Below are positions 19,067 through 27,452 of a DNA stretch of 64,000 nt, piece after piece. Origin of the DNA: Citrobacter farmeri (GTDB lineage Bacteria; Pseudomonadota; Gammaproteobacteria; Enterobacterales; Enterobacteriaceae); the NCBI RefSeq assembly GCF_019048065.1, contig NZ_CP077291.1:3162001-3226000 (forward strand), written 5' to 3'. Each line of letters starts with the position of its first letter. Position 1 is the stretch's first letter. A program made the position numbers and the translations under genes. The notes under the pieces are model-generated. The model saw nothing but the letters and a program-made list of their open reading frames with translations, did not search any database and was not told the origin of the DNA.

Positions 19067-20719
19067 ATGTCTAAACCCTTTGTCTGGCAAGAACTCTTTG
19101 TACAAAGCAAAGAGAGTACGGAATACGAATTACTGAGCAATCAGCATGTTACGGTGACAGAATTAGATGGCCAGGAGGTCATCAAAGTGGCGCCGGAAGC
19201 ATTAACGCTGCTGGCTCAACAGGCATTCTATGAAGCATCGTTCTTCCTGCGCACCGGACATTTAAAGCAGATCGCCAGCATCCTGCACGATCCGCAGGCC
19301 AGCAGTAACGACAAATACGTCGCCCTACAGCTGTTACGTAATGCAGAAGTGTCGGCGAAAGGCGTGTTGCCGAACTGCCAGGACACGGGTACGGCGACGG
19401 TTGTCGCCTGCAAAGGTCAGCAGATATGGACCGGCGGCGATGATGCCGAAGCGCTCAGCAAAGGGATTTACACGACCTTTAAAGAAAATAATCTGCGCTA
19501 TTCGCAAAACGCCCCGCTGGATATGTACAACGAAGTTAACACGGGTACGAACCTGCCGGCACAGATTGACATCAGCGCCACACCGGGTAACGAATACCGC
19601 TTCCTGTTCGTCAATAAGGGCGGCGGCTCAGCCAACAAAGCGGCACTGTTCCAGGAAACTAAATCTATCCTGCAACCGGAAAAACTCACCGCATTCCTGA
19701 TCGAGAAGATGAAATCGCTGGGCACGGCCGCCTGCCCGCCGTATCACATTGCCTTTGTGATCGGCGGTCTCTCCGCTGACCAGTCGCTCAAGGTCGCCAA
19801 ACTGGCTTCAACCAAGTATTACGACAATCTGCCCACCAGCGGTAACGAGCTGGGTCAGGCGTTTCGTGACACGGCGCTGGAATCTACGCTGCTTAACGCC
19901 AGTCGTGAATTTGGCATTGGCGCACAATTTGGCGGGAAATATTTCGCCCATGATATCCGCGTGATTCGTCTACCACGCCACGGCGGCTCCTGTCCGATCG
20001 CAATGGCCCTCTCCTGCTCCGCCGATCGCAATATCAAAGCGAAGATCAACAAGCACGGGATCTGGCTGGAAAAACTCGAGCATAATCCAGGTAAATTTAT
20101 CCCGGAATCCAGTCGCGTCGAGAACAGCGCGCAGAGCGTAAACCTGGATCTGAACCGTCCGCTGCGCGAAATCCTGCATGATCTATCCGCTTTGCCCGTC
20201 GGCACACGACTTTCCCTGAATGGTCCGATTGTCGTCGCCCGCGACATCGTGCACGCCAAACTCAAAGCGCGCCTGGACAACGGCGAAGCAATGCCGGCGT
20301 ACATGAAAGATCACATTGTTTACTACGCGGGCCCGGCTAAAACACCGGACCAGATGGCTTGCGGTTCGCTCGGGCCAACCACCGGCGGGCGCATGGACGG
20401 CTATGTCGATGCCTTCCAGGCCGCGGGCGGTAGCCTGGTCATGCTGTCAAAAGGCAACCGTGGTTCGCAGGTAACCGAGGCGTGCCATAAACACGGAGGA
20501 TTCAACCTCGGCAGTATCGGCGGTGCCGCAGCCTTACTGGCACAGCAGTATGTGAAAAGCCTGCGCTGCCTCGAATATCCCGAACTGGGAATGGAAGCGG
20601 TCTGGATGATGGAAGTTGAAAACCTGCCTGCCTTCGTGCTGGTAGATGACAAAGGGAACAACTTCTTCAGCCAGTTTGAACAACAGCACCGTTGTGCATC
20701 CTGCCCGGCAGGACATTAA
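19067..20719 (+). CDS. Class I (Fe-S) fumarate hydratase family; candidate mesaconase
   Basis: 550-aa iron-sulphur hydratase of the FumA/FumB family. The three cluster cysteines are at Cys104 (PNCQDTGT), Cys223 (AACPPYH) and Cys317 (LSCSADRN), matching FumA. The class I enzymes reversibly hydrate fumarate, and some are known to hydrate mesaconate to (S)-citramalate. Coming after methylaspartate ammonia-lyase, a mesaconase is the missing pathway step, so that is the preferred role here; ordinary fumarase remains possible. I start at ATG 19067 ([10 protein letters not shown]), which aligns with FumA; the frame is open further upstream through REP-like DNA. The gene lies 9 nt before the adenosyltransferase. 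Confidence 0.9.
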   Translation: MSKPFVWQELFVQSKESTEYELLSNQHVTVTELDGQEVIKVAPEALTLLAQQAFYEASFFLRTGHLKQIASILHDPQASSNDKYVALQLLRNAEVSAKGVLPNCQDTGTATVVACKGQQIWTGGDDAEALSKGIYTTFKENNLRYSQNAPLDMYNEVNTGTNLPAQIDISATPGNEYRFLFVNKGGGSANKAALFQETKSILQPEKLTAFLIEKMKSLGTAACPPYHIAFVIGGLSADQSLKVAKLASTKYYDNLPTSGNELGQAFRDTALESTLLNASREFGIGAQFGGKYFAHDIRVIRLPRHGGSCPIAMALSCSADRNIKAKINKHGIWLEKLEHNPGKFIPESSRVENSAQSVNLDLNRPLREILHDLSALPVGTRLSLNGPIVVARDIVHAKLKARLDNGEAMPAYMKDHIVYYAGPAKTPDQMACGSLGPTTGGRMDGYVDAFQAAGGSLVMLSKGNRGSQVTEACHKHGGFNLGSIGGAAALLAQQYVKSLRCLEYPELGMEAVWMMEVENLPAFVLVDDKGNNFFSQFEQQHRCASCPAGH

Positions 20720-20728
20720 GGAGCGTTT

Positions 20729-21331
20729 ATGCAAGCGCGAGCCAATGGCGATCGTCATCGCCAGCGTCAGCAAAAGCTGAAAGAACAGGTTGATCTCCGC
20801 GTGGCTGCCGCCACGGAACAAAAAGGGATTTTGATCGTTTTCACCGGGAATGGAAAAGGGAAATCCACGGCCGCCTTTGGCACCGCCACGCGTGCGGTGG
20901 GACACGGTAAAACCGTTGGCGTCGCGCAGTTCATCAAAGGTCAGTGGGATAATGGCGAATATAACACCCTGCACCCGCTGGGCGTTGAGTTTCACATTAT
21001 GGGCACCGGGTTTACCTGGGAAACGCAAAATCGTGAGTCGGATATCGCGGCAGCGCTTGCCGTCTGGAAAGAGAGCAAGCGTATGCTGGCAGACGTTCAT
21101 TACGATCTGGTGGTACTGGACGAACTCACTTATATGCTGGCGTATCACTATCTTGATACCGAAGAGGTGATCGCCGCTATCCGGGAGCGTCCGGCGCAGC
21201 AAAGTGTGATTGTAACCGGACGGGGTTGCCATGCGCAGCTACTGGAACTTGCCGATACGGTGAGTGAACTACGCCCAGTGAAGCATGCGTTTGACAGCGG
21301 TATTCAGGCTCAGGCGGGAATTGACTGGTAG
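20729..21331 (+). CDS. cobO: Cob(I)alamin adenosyltransferase (BtuR/CobO type)
   Basis: 200-aa enzyme that transfers adenosyl from ATP to reduced corrinoid, making adenosylcobalamin, the cofactor of glutamate mutase. The reversed P-loop-like motif GNGKGKST is at about residues 37-44, and VVLDELTYMLAYHYL plus TGRGCH are typical of the BtuR family. Translation uses AAGGAG 7 nt before ATG 20729. It lies 9 nt after the fumarase gene and ends the plus-strand run. Enterobacteria normally carry btuR elsewhere, so this is probably a second, locally regulated copy. Confidence 0.95.
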   Translation: MQARANGDRHRQRQQKLKEQVDLRVAAATEQKGILIVFTGNGKGKSTAAFGTATRAVGHGKTVGVAQFIKGQWDNGEYNTLHPLGVEFHIMGTGFTWETQNRESDIAAALAVWKESKRMLADVHYDLVVLDELTYMLAYHYLDTEEVIAAIRERPAQQSVIVTGRGCHAQLLELADTVSELRPVKHAFDSGIQAQAGIDW

Positions 21332-21340
21332 TGATCTGGT

Positions 21341-21371
21341 TGCCGGATGGCGCATGCGCTTATCCGGCCTA
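21341..21371. repeat. REP element between convergent cobO and lysR
   Basis: TGCCGGATGGCGCATGCGCT is followed by TATCCGGCCTA, the inverted arms of a single REP unit. It lies in the 61-nt gap between the converging genes, where it can also act as a bidirectional hairpin. Confidence 0.85.
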
Positions 21372-21392
21372 CCGTTCGCCCGTCATCTGGTA

Positions 21393-22301
21393 TCAGCGTT
21401 CCTGGGGTGACACCACCGATTTTTGCAACAACCACTCGCGGAATACCTGTAAATGACGGGATTCCGCTTTTTCTTCCCGCCAGGTCATGATGAAACGATT
21501 ACCGGTGCGCATAGGCACATCACAGGGGATTACCATGTCACCGTTATCCAGATCGTGTTGGATCGCAAAGCGCGGAAGCAGCGCGACCCCCAGATTAGAC
21601 CGCACCGCGGCGATCAGCATCGACAGCAGATCAAAGCGCGGGCCCTTGTTAGCCAGTGGGCTACTGACATCCGACAGGGCGAACCACTCCTGCCAGCCGT
21701 TAATTCGCGTACTTTGATGCAGCAACGGAAACTCATTGAGCAACTCTTCGACCGCCAGTTTCTGGTTGGGCTGCGACAGCAGACTGCCGCTACAGACCGG
21801 TAGAATTTCCTCTTCGAACAGATACTCCACTTCTGACCACGGCGAACAGAAGTCCTCGCGCATAATCGCCGCATCGTATTCACGGTTGAGAAAATCCCCC
21901 ATGTTCGCCAGCGAGTGAATATTGACGATAATATCGGGGTTAAGTTTGTTGAATTCACGCAGATTGGGGATCAGCCAGTGGGTACTGAACGTCGGGTTGA
22001 CTGCCAGCTCAATGACTTCCACCGTGGGCTGCCAGGTCATAATGGTGTTGGTATCACGCTCAAGTTTATTCAATGTTTCCTTAACAATGCTCAAATAATG
22101 CTTCCCGGCCGCGTTTAAAAAAATCCGCTTTTTGGCATGATTAAATAATGCAGTATGTAGAAAATCCTCAAGTGCATTCACCTGGCGAAATACAGCACTT
22201 TGCGTTAATGCTAACTCCTCCGCCGCACGCGTATAACTTTCATGACGTGCCACCACTTCAAACGTCACCAGTAATTCAGTCTTCGGTATCTTTCCTCTCA
22301 T
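21393..22301 (-). CDS. LysR-family transcriptional regulator
   Basis: 302-aa LysR-type regulator. The N-terminal winged helix-turn-helix (about 5-65) includes VARHESYTRAAEELALTQSAVFRQVNALE; the C-terminal half is a substrate-binding effector domain. I chose ATG 22301 (MRGKIPKTE) because GGAAG lies 5 nt upstream; the ATG four codons earlier has no ribosome-binding site. It is divergent from the stand-alone cobA across a 405-nt gap and convergent with cobO. Neighbourhood makes it a candidate activator of the glutamate or B12 genes, with glutamate, mesaconate or a similar acid as effector (inference). Confidence 0.9.
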   Translation of the reverse strand: MRGKIPKTELLVTFEVVARHESYTRAAEELALTQSAVFRQVNALEDFLHTALFNHAKKRIFLNAAGKHYLSIVKETLNKLERDTNTIMTWQPTVEVIELAVNPTFSTHWLIPNLREFNKLNPDIIVNIHSLANMGDFLNREYDAAIMREDFCSPWSEVEYLFEEEILPVCSGSLLSQPNQKLAVEELLNEFPLLHQSTRINGWQEWFALSDVSSPLANKGPRFDLLSMLIAAVRSNLGVALLPRFAIQHDLDNGDMVIPCDVPMRTGNRFIMTWREEKAESRHLQVFREWLLQKSVVSPQER

Positions 22302-22706
22302 AACGTCTTCCATATGCCGCGTACAAAAATAGTTTAACTTATAAAAAATAAATGCAACCGACTCCCGATTGGCCTGAGAGTTATATTTTATTTCCTACCT
22401 GGATGTCATTGATCCACTCCATGATTTATTCACACAGGAGGCGAACAAATAATGACCGATAATACGCAAGGATGACCATAAACACAATTTAATTAAGGTT
22501 ATTTTGCGACAAATAGCGCCAATAAGTTCTTAATAATTTTTCAAGATAACTTGTTTATCGGAGAAAAAACTTTGCGGGTTTAATCAATATTATTTACTTA
22601 TTATTTCAGGAGAATTCAGTTCACTTAACGATAAGCAAACGATGGCGTTTTTCCATCTGTTTTTACTCTTTTTACCGTTTTTCCCGACAATAATTAAGGA
22701 CGACAT
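22302..22706. other. 405-nt divergent regulatory region, lysR and cobA
   Basis: AT-rich intergenic DNA with no gene that I can support. It must hold the promoters of the divergent lysR and cobA genes. I saw no perfect CRP or FNR palindrome and no obvious cobalamin riboswitch. TTTAATCAA at 22578-22586 is at most a half-site. The cobA ribosome-binding site (AAGGACGAC) ends this stretch. Confidence 0.5.
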
Positions 22707-23486
22707 ATGAAAAATTCTGGAAAAGTCTGGCTGGTTGGCGCAGGTCCTGGTGATATCACCTTACTGACCCTCAAAGCCCTGCAGTGCATTCAACAGGCTG
22801 ATGTCATTATTTACGATCGGTTGGTCAACCCCAAAATACTTGAGTGGTGCTCAACACACTGTACCTGTATCAACGTTGGCAAAAGTCCGGGCTATCATTG
22901 CGTCCCTCAGGAGGAGATCAATGCCCTGCTTATCCGGCATGCGCAGACGCATCGGAATATTGTCCGTCTGAAAGGCGGCGATCCTTACGTGTTTGGTCGC
23001 GGCGCCGAAGAAGTGGAGTGTCTGGTGGAGGAAGGTATTGCCTTTGAAGTGGTGCCAGGCATCAGTTCCGCCATTGGCGGACTAGCCTGTGCCGGGATCC
23101 CGGTCACCCACCGCGACCTGGCATCAGGTTTTCATGTGGTGACAGGACATACCCGCGAAGGCAATCAGCAGCAGGACTGGCGGCAGCTTGCGAAGCTCAA
23201 TGGCACGCTGGTAATTGTCATGGGGATCGCGAATCTGCCGTTTATCTGCGAAGAGTTACTGATGGGCGGCAAATCGCCGGACACGCCCGCCGCTATTGTG
23301 ATGTCGGCTACCCGGGAAAATCAGCGGCGCTTAACCTGTACGCTCGGTACATTGCTCACGAAAGCGCAGGAAGCGAATATTGTGCCGCCAGCGCTGATTG
23401 TGGTCGGCGACGTTGTGCGTCTGAGCGACCGACTTTCTTTTATTCCTGAGGTGATGGAACGCGACTACAGCGAAAGCTGTTCGTGA
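22707..23486 (+). CDS. cobA: Uroporphyrinogen-III C-methyltransferase (stand-alone SUMT)
   Basis: 259-aa SAM-dependent enzyme that methylates uroporphyrinogen III at C2 and C7 to precorrin-2, the branch point to cobalamin and sirohaem. SUMT motifs are VWLVGAGPGD at the N-terminus, RLKGGDPYVFGRGAEE (about 89-104) and VVPGISSAIGGLACAGIPVTHR. It lacks the dehydrogenase/ferrochelatase half found in CysG, so it is dedicated to the methylation step. Placement beside an adenosyltransferase, a PocR-like regulator and a B12 enzyme points to B12 supply. Its 3' end overlaps the converging regulator gene by 22 nt. Confidence 0.94.
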   Translation: MKNSGKVWLVGAGPGDITLLTLKALQCIQQADVIIYDRLVNPKILEWCSTHCTCINVGKSPGYHCVPQEEINALLIRHAQTHRNIVRLKGGDPYVFGRGAEEVECLVEEGIAFEVVPGISSAIGGLACAGIPVTHRDLASGFHVVTGHTREGNQQQDWRQLAKLNGTLVIVMGIANLPFICEELLMGGKSPDTPAAIVMSATRENQRRLTCTLGTLLTKAQEANIVPPALIVVGDVVRLSDRLSFIPEVMERDYSESCS

Positions 23487-24358
23487 CGGAATGACTGCGG
23501 AGAGGTCTGGTGAGCCGCCCGGAATACCCGACAAAAGTAGCTGGTCTGCGCATACTGAAGTTTCCGGGCGATGCTATCGATAGAGTTCGTCGGGTCGCAC
23601 AGTAACTCGCTCGCCCGCTGCATTTTTTTCTGACTTACCCAGGTTTTAAAATTCACGCCCTGCCGTTTCTTAAAGAAACGGCTAAAGTAGTTAGCACTTA
23701 AACAGACATGTGCAGCGACTGACTCCAGCGTCAGTTCCTCGTATAAATGCTCATCGATATAACGCAATGCGGCGACCAGTTTCTTTTCGTGACGCGAAAG
23801 CTCCATTGCCGATAAGCGCAGGTCGCTCAGCTGCACATCGGCATTGCTCTGCGTGGTACTTTGAACCGGATTGATGTTATTAATAATAAAACTAAGCAGG
23901 TTTGCTGCTGCCACCAGATGATTATTTTCAACAATCGCCACCTGATTCCAGGCTGATTTAATTTTGGGATCCAAAACCCACTGCCGATCGTCATCAATGA
24001 CAATAGTTTTATATTCCGGATATTTCGCGCGCACCTGACCACATATAATAAACCCCAGCAGATGCCCCTGGCGAATTAACGGCATAGAGAAAAAACTCAA
24101 TCCCGCATGACAGCAGAGTATTCTGATTTTTTCTTCTTTCAGCCCTTCAAAAGCGCAATATTTATCACATTTCTGACAACTTTTTTGATATCGCGGATCG
24201 GTACGCAGTAATGAACAGAAAGAATTAAAATTATGACAGGCGGAGATTTCCCGACCATTAATGTCCACCACCACGGCAGCGAGCCCTGTCGCCTTAGAAA
24301 ACACCTCTGCCAGTGAGTAATAAGTGTGTAAGACATCGTCCTGAATATGCTGAGGCAC
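23465..24358 (-). CDS. PocR-like AraC-family regulator
   Basis: 297-aa regulator with the same layout as Salmonella PocR, which activates cob and pdu genes. The N-terminal PocR sensory domain (about 10-165) contains FSKATGLAAVVVDINGREIS, a cluster of cysteines (CQKCDKYC, then CCHAGL) and GFIICGQVRA. The C-terminal part has two AraC helix-turn-helix motifs (VAAHVCLSANYFSRFFKKR and SIARKLQYAQTSYFCRVFR). I use the GTG at 24358, which has GGAG 6 nt upstream; a 26-codon extension would need a TTG start without a good site. It likely controls the nearby B12 and glutamate mutase genes or the divergent operon. The effector is unknown. Confidence 0.9.
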   Translation of the reverse strand: MPQHIQDDVLHTYYSLAEVFSKATGLAAVVVDINGREISACHNFNSFCSLLRTDPRYQKSCQKCDKYCAFEGLKEEKIRILCCHAGLSFFSMPLIRQGHLLGFIICGQVRAKYPEYKTIVIDDDRQWVLDPKIKSAWNQVAIVENNHLVAAANLLSFIINNINPVQSTTQSNADVQLSDLRLSAMELSRHEKKLVAALRYIDEHLYEELTLESVAAHVCLSANYFSRFFKKRQGVNFKTWVSQKKMQRASELLCDPTNSIDSIARKLQYAQTSYFCRVFRAAHQTSPQSFRHEQLSL

Positions 24359-24420
24359 GTTACGCTCCGCCCGTGGTCTGGATAACGTTGCTAATATGCA
24401 AAATTTATCCGAGGGAAATA

Positions 24421-24543
24421 ATGACCCTGACCGCAAAAAATAATCTCATTTATTCAGGTGATTATGATCAAATAGCAAGAGCGGCGCGCCCTCTCCTCAA
24501 ACCCGGTACTACCGCTGTTGTGACAACATTTCCCAAAGATTAA
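24421..24543 (+). CDS. Possible 40-aa small protein or truncated gene start
   Basis: A 40-codon frame starts at ATG 24421 behind a plausible ribosome-binding site (GAGGG, 5 nt) and ends in TAA. The peptide begins MTLTAKNNLIYSGDYDQIA, continues with RAARPLLKPGTTAVVTTF and ends in PKD. Its composition looks like ordinary folded protein rather than random AT-rich DNA. I do not recognise it. It lies between the divergent PocR-like gene and the acid-sugar operon, so it may be a small protein, a leader peptide, or what is left of a truncated gene. Confidence 0.4.
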   Translation: MTLTAKNNLIYSGDYDQIARAARPLLKPGTTAVVTTFPKD

Positions 24544-24730
24544 CGAATCTTCACATTCTCTTGTGAGCCCTGTTTTAATCGGGAATATCATTTTATTTAT
24601 CAATTTCAATAAATTATAGAAAATTCATACGATTTTATGATGTGCTTATTTGTGAGAATCATCATGTGAATGTGAAACGCCCTCCTGAATAATAAGCTCA
24701 ATGACCAGACAATCTGAACGGAGTGGATGT

Positions 24731-25996
24731 ATGCCCGTCACGACAGGTGTTATCGCCGACGACTTTACTGGCGCAACGGATATAGCAAGTTTTATGGCTG
24801 AGCAAGGCTGGCGGGTCGCGCTGCTGCCCGGAATGCCAGACGCCGCGCAGCCGTGGAATGAGGAGGTCGACGCGATTGTCATCTCGCTTAAAAGCCGTTC
24901 TCTGCCGGCTGACCAGGCCATCGATCAATCATTACGCTGCTGGCAATGGTTACACAACGCCGCAGGTGCCCAGCAGATTTACTTTAAATATTGCTCCACC
25001 TTTGATTCTACCCCTGCCGGCAACATCGGTCCGGTCAGCGATGCGCTGATGGAAGCGATGCACATGCCGTACATCGTTCACTGCCCGGCCCTGCCGCAAA
25101 ACGGGCGAACGGTGATCCACAGTCATCTGTTTGTGAATGGCGTATTGTTGAACGAATCCGGCATGGAGAAACATCCGCTCAATCCGATGACCGACGCAAA
25201 CCTGATTCGCCTGCTAGCGGCGCAAACCACCAGCCCCGTCGGACGTATCGACCTCAGCACGATTCAGAAAGGTGTGGAAGCGGTCACTCACGCGCTGGAG
25301 CGCTGTCAGTCTGAAGGCATACGCCATGTGATCGTGGATACGTTCAATGAAGCCGATCTGCAGACTCTCGCTCAGGCCTTGCGTCATACGCCACTGTTGG
25401 CGGGTGGTTCCGGACTGGGCGGCGCACTGGCCGCATGCGCCACCCCGCAGCGTGGGCAGGCGGCGACACCTCCTTTCCCGACGCCTGCAAAAACGGTGGT
25501 CTTTTCCGGAAGCTGTTCCACCATGAGCAACCGCCAGGTCAATCGCTACAAAGCGCAGGCCGCGTCCCGTTTGCTCGACGTGGCACGCTGCCTGGCAGAC
25601 GCCGAGGGTTACAGCGACGAGCTGTCGCTGTGGGCAATGACGCATGTCGATGACGCGCTCGCTCCGCTGATTTACGCCACCCAGCCGCCGGAAGCGCTGA
25701 AACGCATTCAACAGGAGTACGGCGAACAGCATGCCAGCCGGGCGATTGAAGATACCTTTGCCAGACTGACGGCCAAACTGCAGGCCGCAGGTGTGAACGG
25801 TTTTATCGTCGCAGGCGGCGAAACGTCCGGCACCGTCGTGGAGGCGTTACAGGTGACGCGGCTGACGGTCGGAAAGGCCATCGCCCCTGGCGTCCCCTGG
25901 GTATTTTCCGCCGAGCCGCCGCTCGCGCTGGCACTGAAGTCAGGCAACTTCGGTGACGAAGACTTCTTTTTTACCGCGCAGGAGTACGCATCATGA
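24731..25996 (+). CDS. otnK: DUF1537 four-carbon acid sugar kinase (OtnK/YgbK family)
   Basis: 421-aa kinase related to E. coli YgbK; characterised members phosphorylate 3-oxo-tetronate using ATP in the threonate/erythronate pathways. The N-terminal motif GVIADDFTGATDIASFM and FKYCSTFDSTPAGNIGPV bind substrate. The C-terminal nucleotide-binding part has VFSGSCSTMSNRQV and IVAGGETSGTVVEAL, and a C-terminal LALKSGNFGDEDFF. I start at ATG 24731 (MPVTTGV), with GGAG 7 nt upstream; an ATG 10 codons earlier lacks one. A TGTGA-N6-TCATG sequence at 24651-24666 could be a weak CRP site. It overlaps otnC by 4 nt. Confidence 0.92.
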   Translation: MPVTTGVIADDFTGATDIASFMAEQGWRVALLPGMPDAAQPWNEEVDAIVISLKSRSLPADQAIDQSLRCWQWLHNAAGAQQIYFKYCSTFDSTPAGNIGPVSDALMEAMHMPYIVHCPALPQNGRTVIHSHLFVNGVLLNESGMEKHPLNPMTDANLIRLLAAQTTSPVGRIDLSTIQKGVEAVTHALERCQSEGIRHVIVDTFNEADLQTLAQALRHTPLLAGGSGLGGALAACATPQRGQAATPPFPTPAKTVVFSGSCSTMSNRQVNRYKAQAASRLLDVARCLADAEGYSDELSLWAMTHVDDALAPLIYATQPPEALKRIQQEYGEQHASRAIEDTFARLTAKLQAAGVNGFIVAGGETSGTVVEALQVTRLTVGKAIAPGVPWVFSAEPPLALALKSGNFGDEDFFFTAQEYAS

Positions 25997-26637
25997 ACCC
26001 GCTTAACGAACAGCAACTCCGCGAACAGCTGGTGCATTATGGCCGCTCTCTGTTTATGCGCGGCTTCAGCAGCGGCGGTTCAGGCAATCTGAGCGTACGG
26101 CTGCCGGACGGCGGCTATCTGGTCACGCCGACCAACTCCTGCCTGGGCGAGCTGGACGCCGCTACGCTCAGTAAACTGGATGCCAACGGCAGTCATCTGA
26201 GTGGCGATAAACCATCAAAAGAGGTGCCAATGCACCTGGCCTGGTACCGTCATCGTCCGACCTGCGGCGCGGTGGTCCATCTGCATTCGCCGTGGCTGAC
26301 CGCCCTTTCCTGTCTGCCGTGCAGCACACCGGAAAACTGTCTGCCGCCGTTAACGCCGTACTACGTGATGCGCGTCGGACAGTTGCCTCTGCTGCCCTAT
26401 TTCAAACCCGGTCATGAAGGCATCGCCCGTGCGCTAAGCGAGATTGCGGCCGACCATACCGCCGCGCTCCTCGCCAATCACGGCCCGGTAGTCAGTGGTC
26501 GCTCACTACGCGAAGCGGTGTTTAATGCCGAAGAGCTGGAAGATAGCGCCCGCATCTGGCTGACCTTAAAACCCCTCGGCTACGTGCCGCTGACAGCAGA
26601 AGCGGTGGCCGAACTTCAGTCATCCCGGCGAGCGTGA
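25993..26637 (+). CDS. otnC: 3-oxo-tetronate 4-phosphate decarboxylase (OtnC/YgbL, class II aldolase family)
   Basis: 214-aa zinc-dependent class II aldolase-like enzyme. Relatives decarboxylate 3-oxo-tetronate 4-phosphate to dihydroxyacetone phosphate, the step after OtnK. Visible metal and catalytic residues include Glu77 (PSKEVPMHLA), His96 and His98 (VVHLHSPW), and a later His in LLANHGPVVSG. The start overlaps the kinase stop by 4 nt (ATGA). The regulator gene follows 8 nt later. The substrate is inferred from the family and neighbour. Confidence 0.92.
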   Translation: MNPLNEQQLREQLVHYGRSLFMRGFSSGGSGNLSVRLPDGGYLVTPTNSCLGELDAATLSKLDANGSHLSGDKPSKEVPMHLAWYRHRPTCGAVVHLHSPWLTALSCLPCSTPENCLPPLTPYYVMRVGQLPLLPYFKPGHEGIARALSEIAADHTAALLANHGPVVSGRSLREAVFNAEELEDSARIWLTLKPLGYVPLTAEAVAELQSSRRA

Positions 26638-26645
26638 GGTGAATG

Positions 26646-27452
26646 ATGATCCCTGAACAACGACGTGATTTTATCTACCGCTACGTACATGAAAAAAGCG
26701 TTGCCTCGTTTAATGAGCTGGCGGATCTGATGAGCGTATCGCACATGACCGTGCGCCGCGATATTCAGTTGCTGGAAGAAGAAGGCAAAGTCATCTCGAT
26801 TAATGGCGGGGTGAAACTCAACAATCTGCTGAAATCAGAGCTACCGTGGCGGGAAAAAGCCGAACTGCATCATGAGGTAAAGCGGCGGATGGGACAGCTT
26901 GCCGCGATGCTGATCGAGCCTGGGCAAACGCTGTATCTGGATGCCGGTACCTCACTGTTTGAAGTGGCGAAAGCGGTCGCCGCCAGCCACTGCTTCAACC
27001 TGACGGTGGTGACGAACGATTTTTCCATCAGCCACTACCTGATGGACATGCCGCACATCACGCTGTATCACACCGGAGGTCTGGTGGATCAGCGCAACCG
27101 CTCCTGTCTCGGGAAAAGCGCCGCCAGTTTTCTGCGCACAATTAACATCGACGTGGCGTTTCTCAGCTCGTCCTCGTGGGATACCGAACGCGGTATGTCG
27201 ACCCCCAGCGAGGGCAAGGCCTCGGTGAAAGAGGCCGTGCTTACCGTCTCCCGCCGTCGGGTACTGGTCTGCGACAGCAGTAAATTTGGCAAGTACGGGA
27301 TGTTCCACATCTGTTCGCTGGATCAACTGACCGACATTATTTCGGATAACCAGTTGCCCGATGTGGCGCAGGACACCATTGCCAGCCAGGGCGTGAAACT
27401 ACACCTGGTTGATTGCCGGGAAGGAACGCACCATGCTGAAGTTAGCGGCTAA
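26646..27452 (+). CDS. DeoR-family transcriptional regulator (YgbI-like)
   Basis: 268-aa DeoR-type repressor. The N-terminal winged helix (about 1-55) contains SFNELADLMSVSHMTVRRDIQLLEEEGK; the C-terminal DeoR sensor domain has YLDAGTSLFEVAKA, VVTNDFSI, HTGGLVDQRNRSCLG and the closing VLVCDSSKFGKYG, typical for binding phosphorylated sugars or sugar acids. Of two tandem ATGs, the second (26646) is better spaced from GAGG. It lies inside the operon and overlaps otnI by 20 nt, so it is probably autoregulated together with the pathway. Confidence 0.92.
   Translation: MIPEQRRDFIYRYVHEKSVASFNELADLMSVSHMTVRRDIQLLEEEGKVISINGGVKLNNLLKSELPWREKAELHHEVKRRMGQLAAMLIEPGQTLYLDAGTSLFEVAKAVAASHCFNLTVVTNDFSISHYLMDMPHITLYHTGGLVDQRNRSCLGKSAASFLRTINIDVAFLSSSSWDTERGMSTPSEGKASVKEAVLTVSRRRVLVCDSSKFGKYGMFHICSLDQLTDIISDNQLPDVAQDTIASQGVKLHLVDCREGTHHAEVSG

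Noticed and set aside
22302..22706. Possible cobalamin riboswitch before cobA
   Set aside because: I found no B12-box-like sequence or the stem layout expected of one. AT-rich DNA alone is not evidence.
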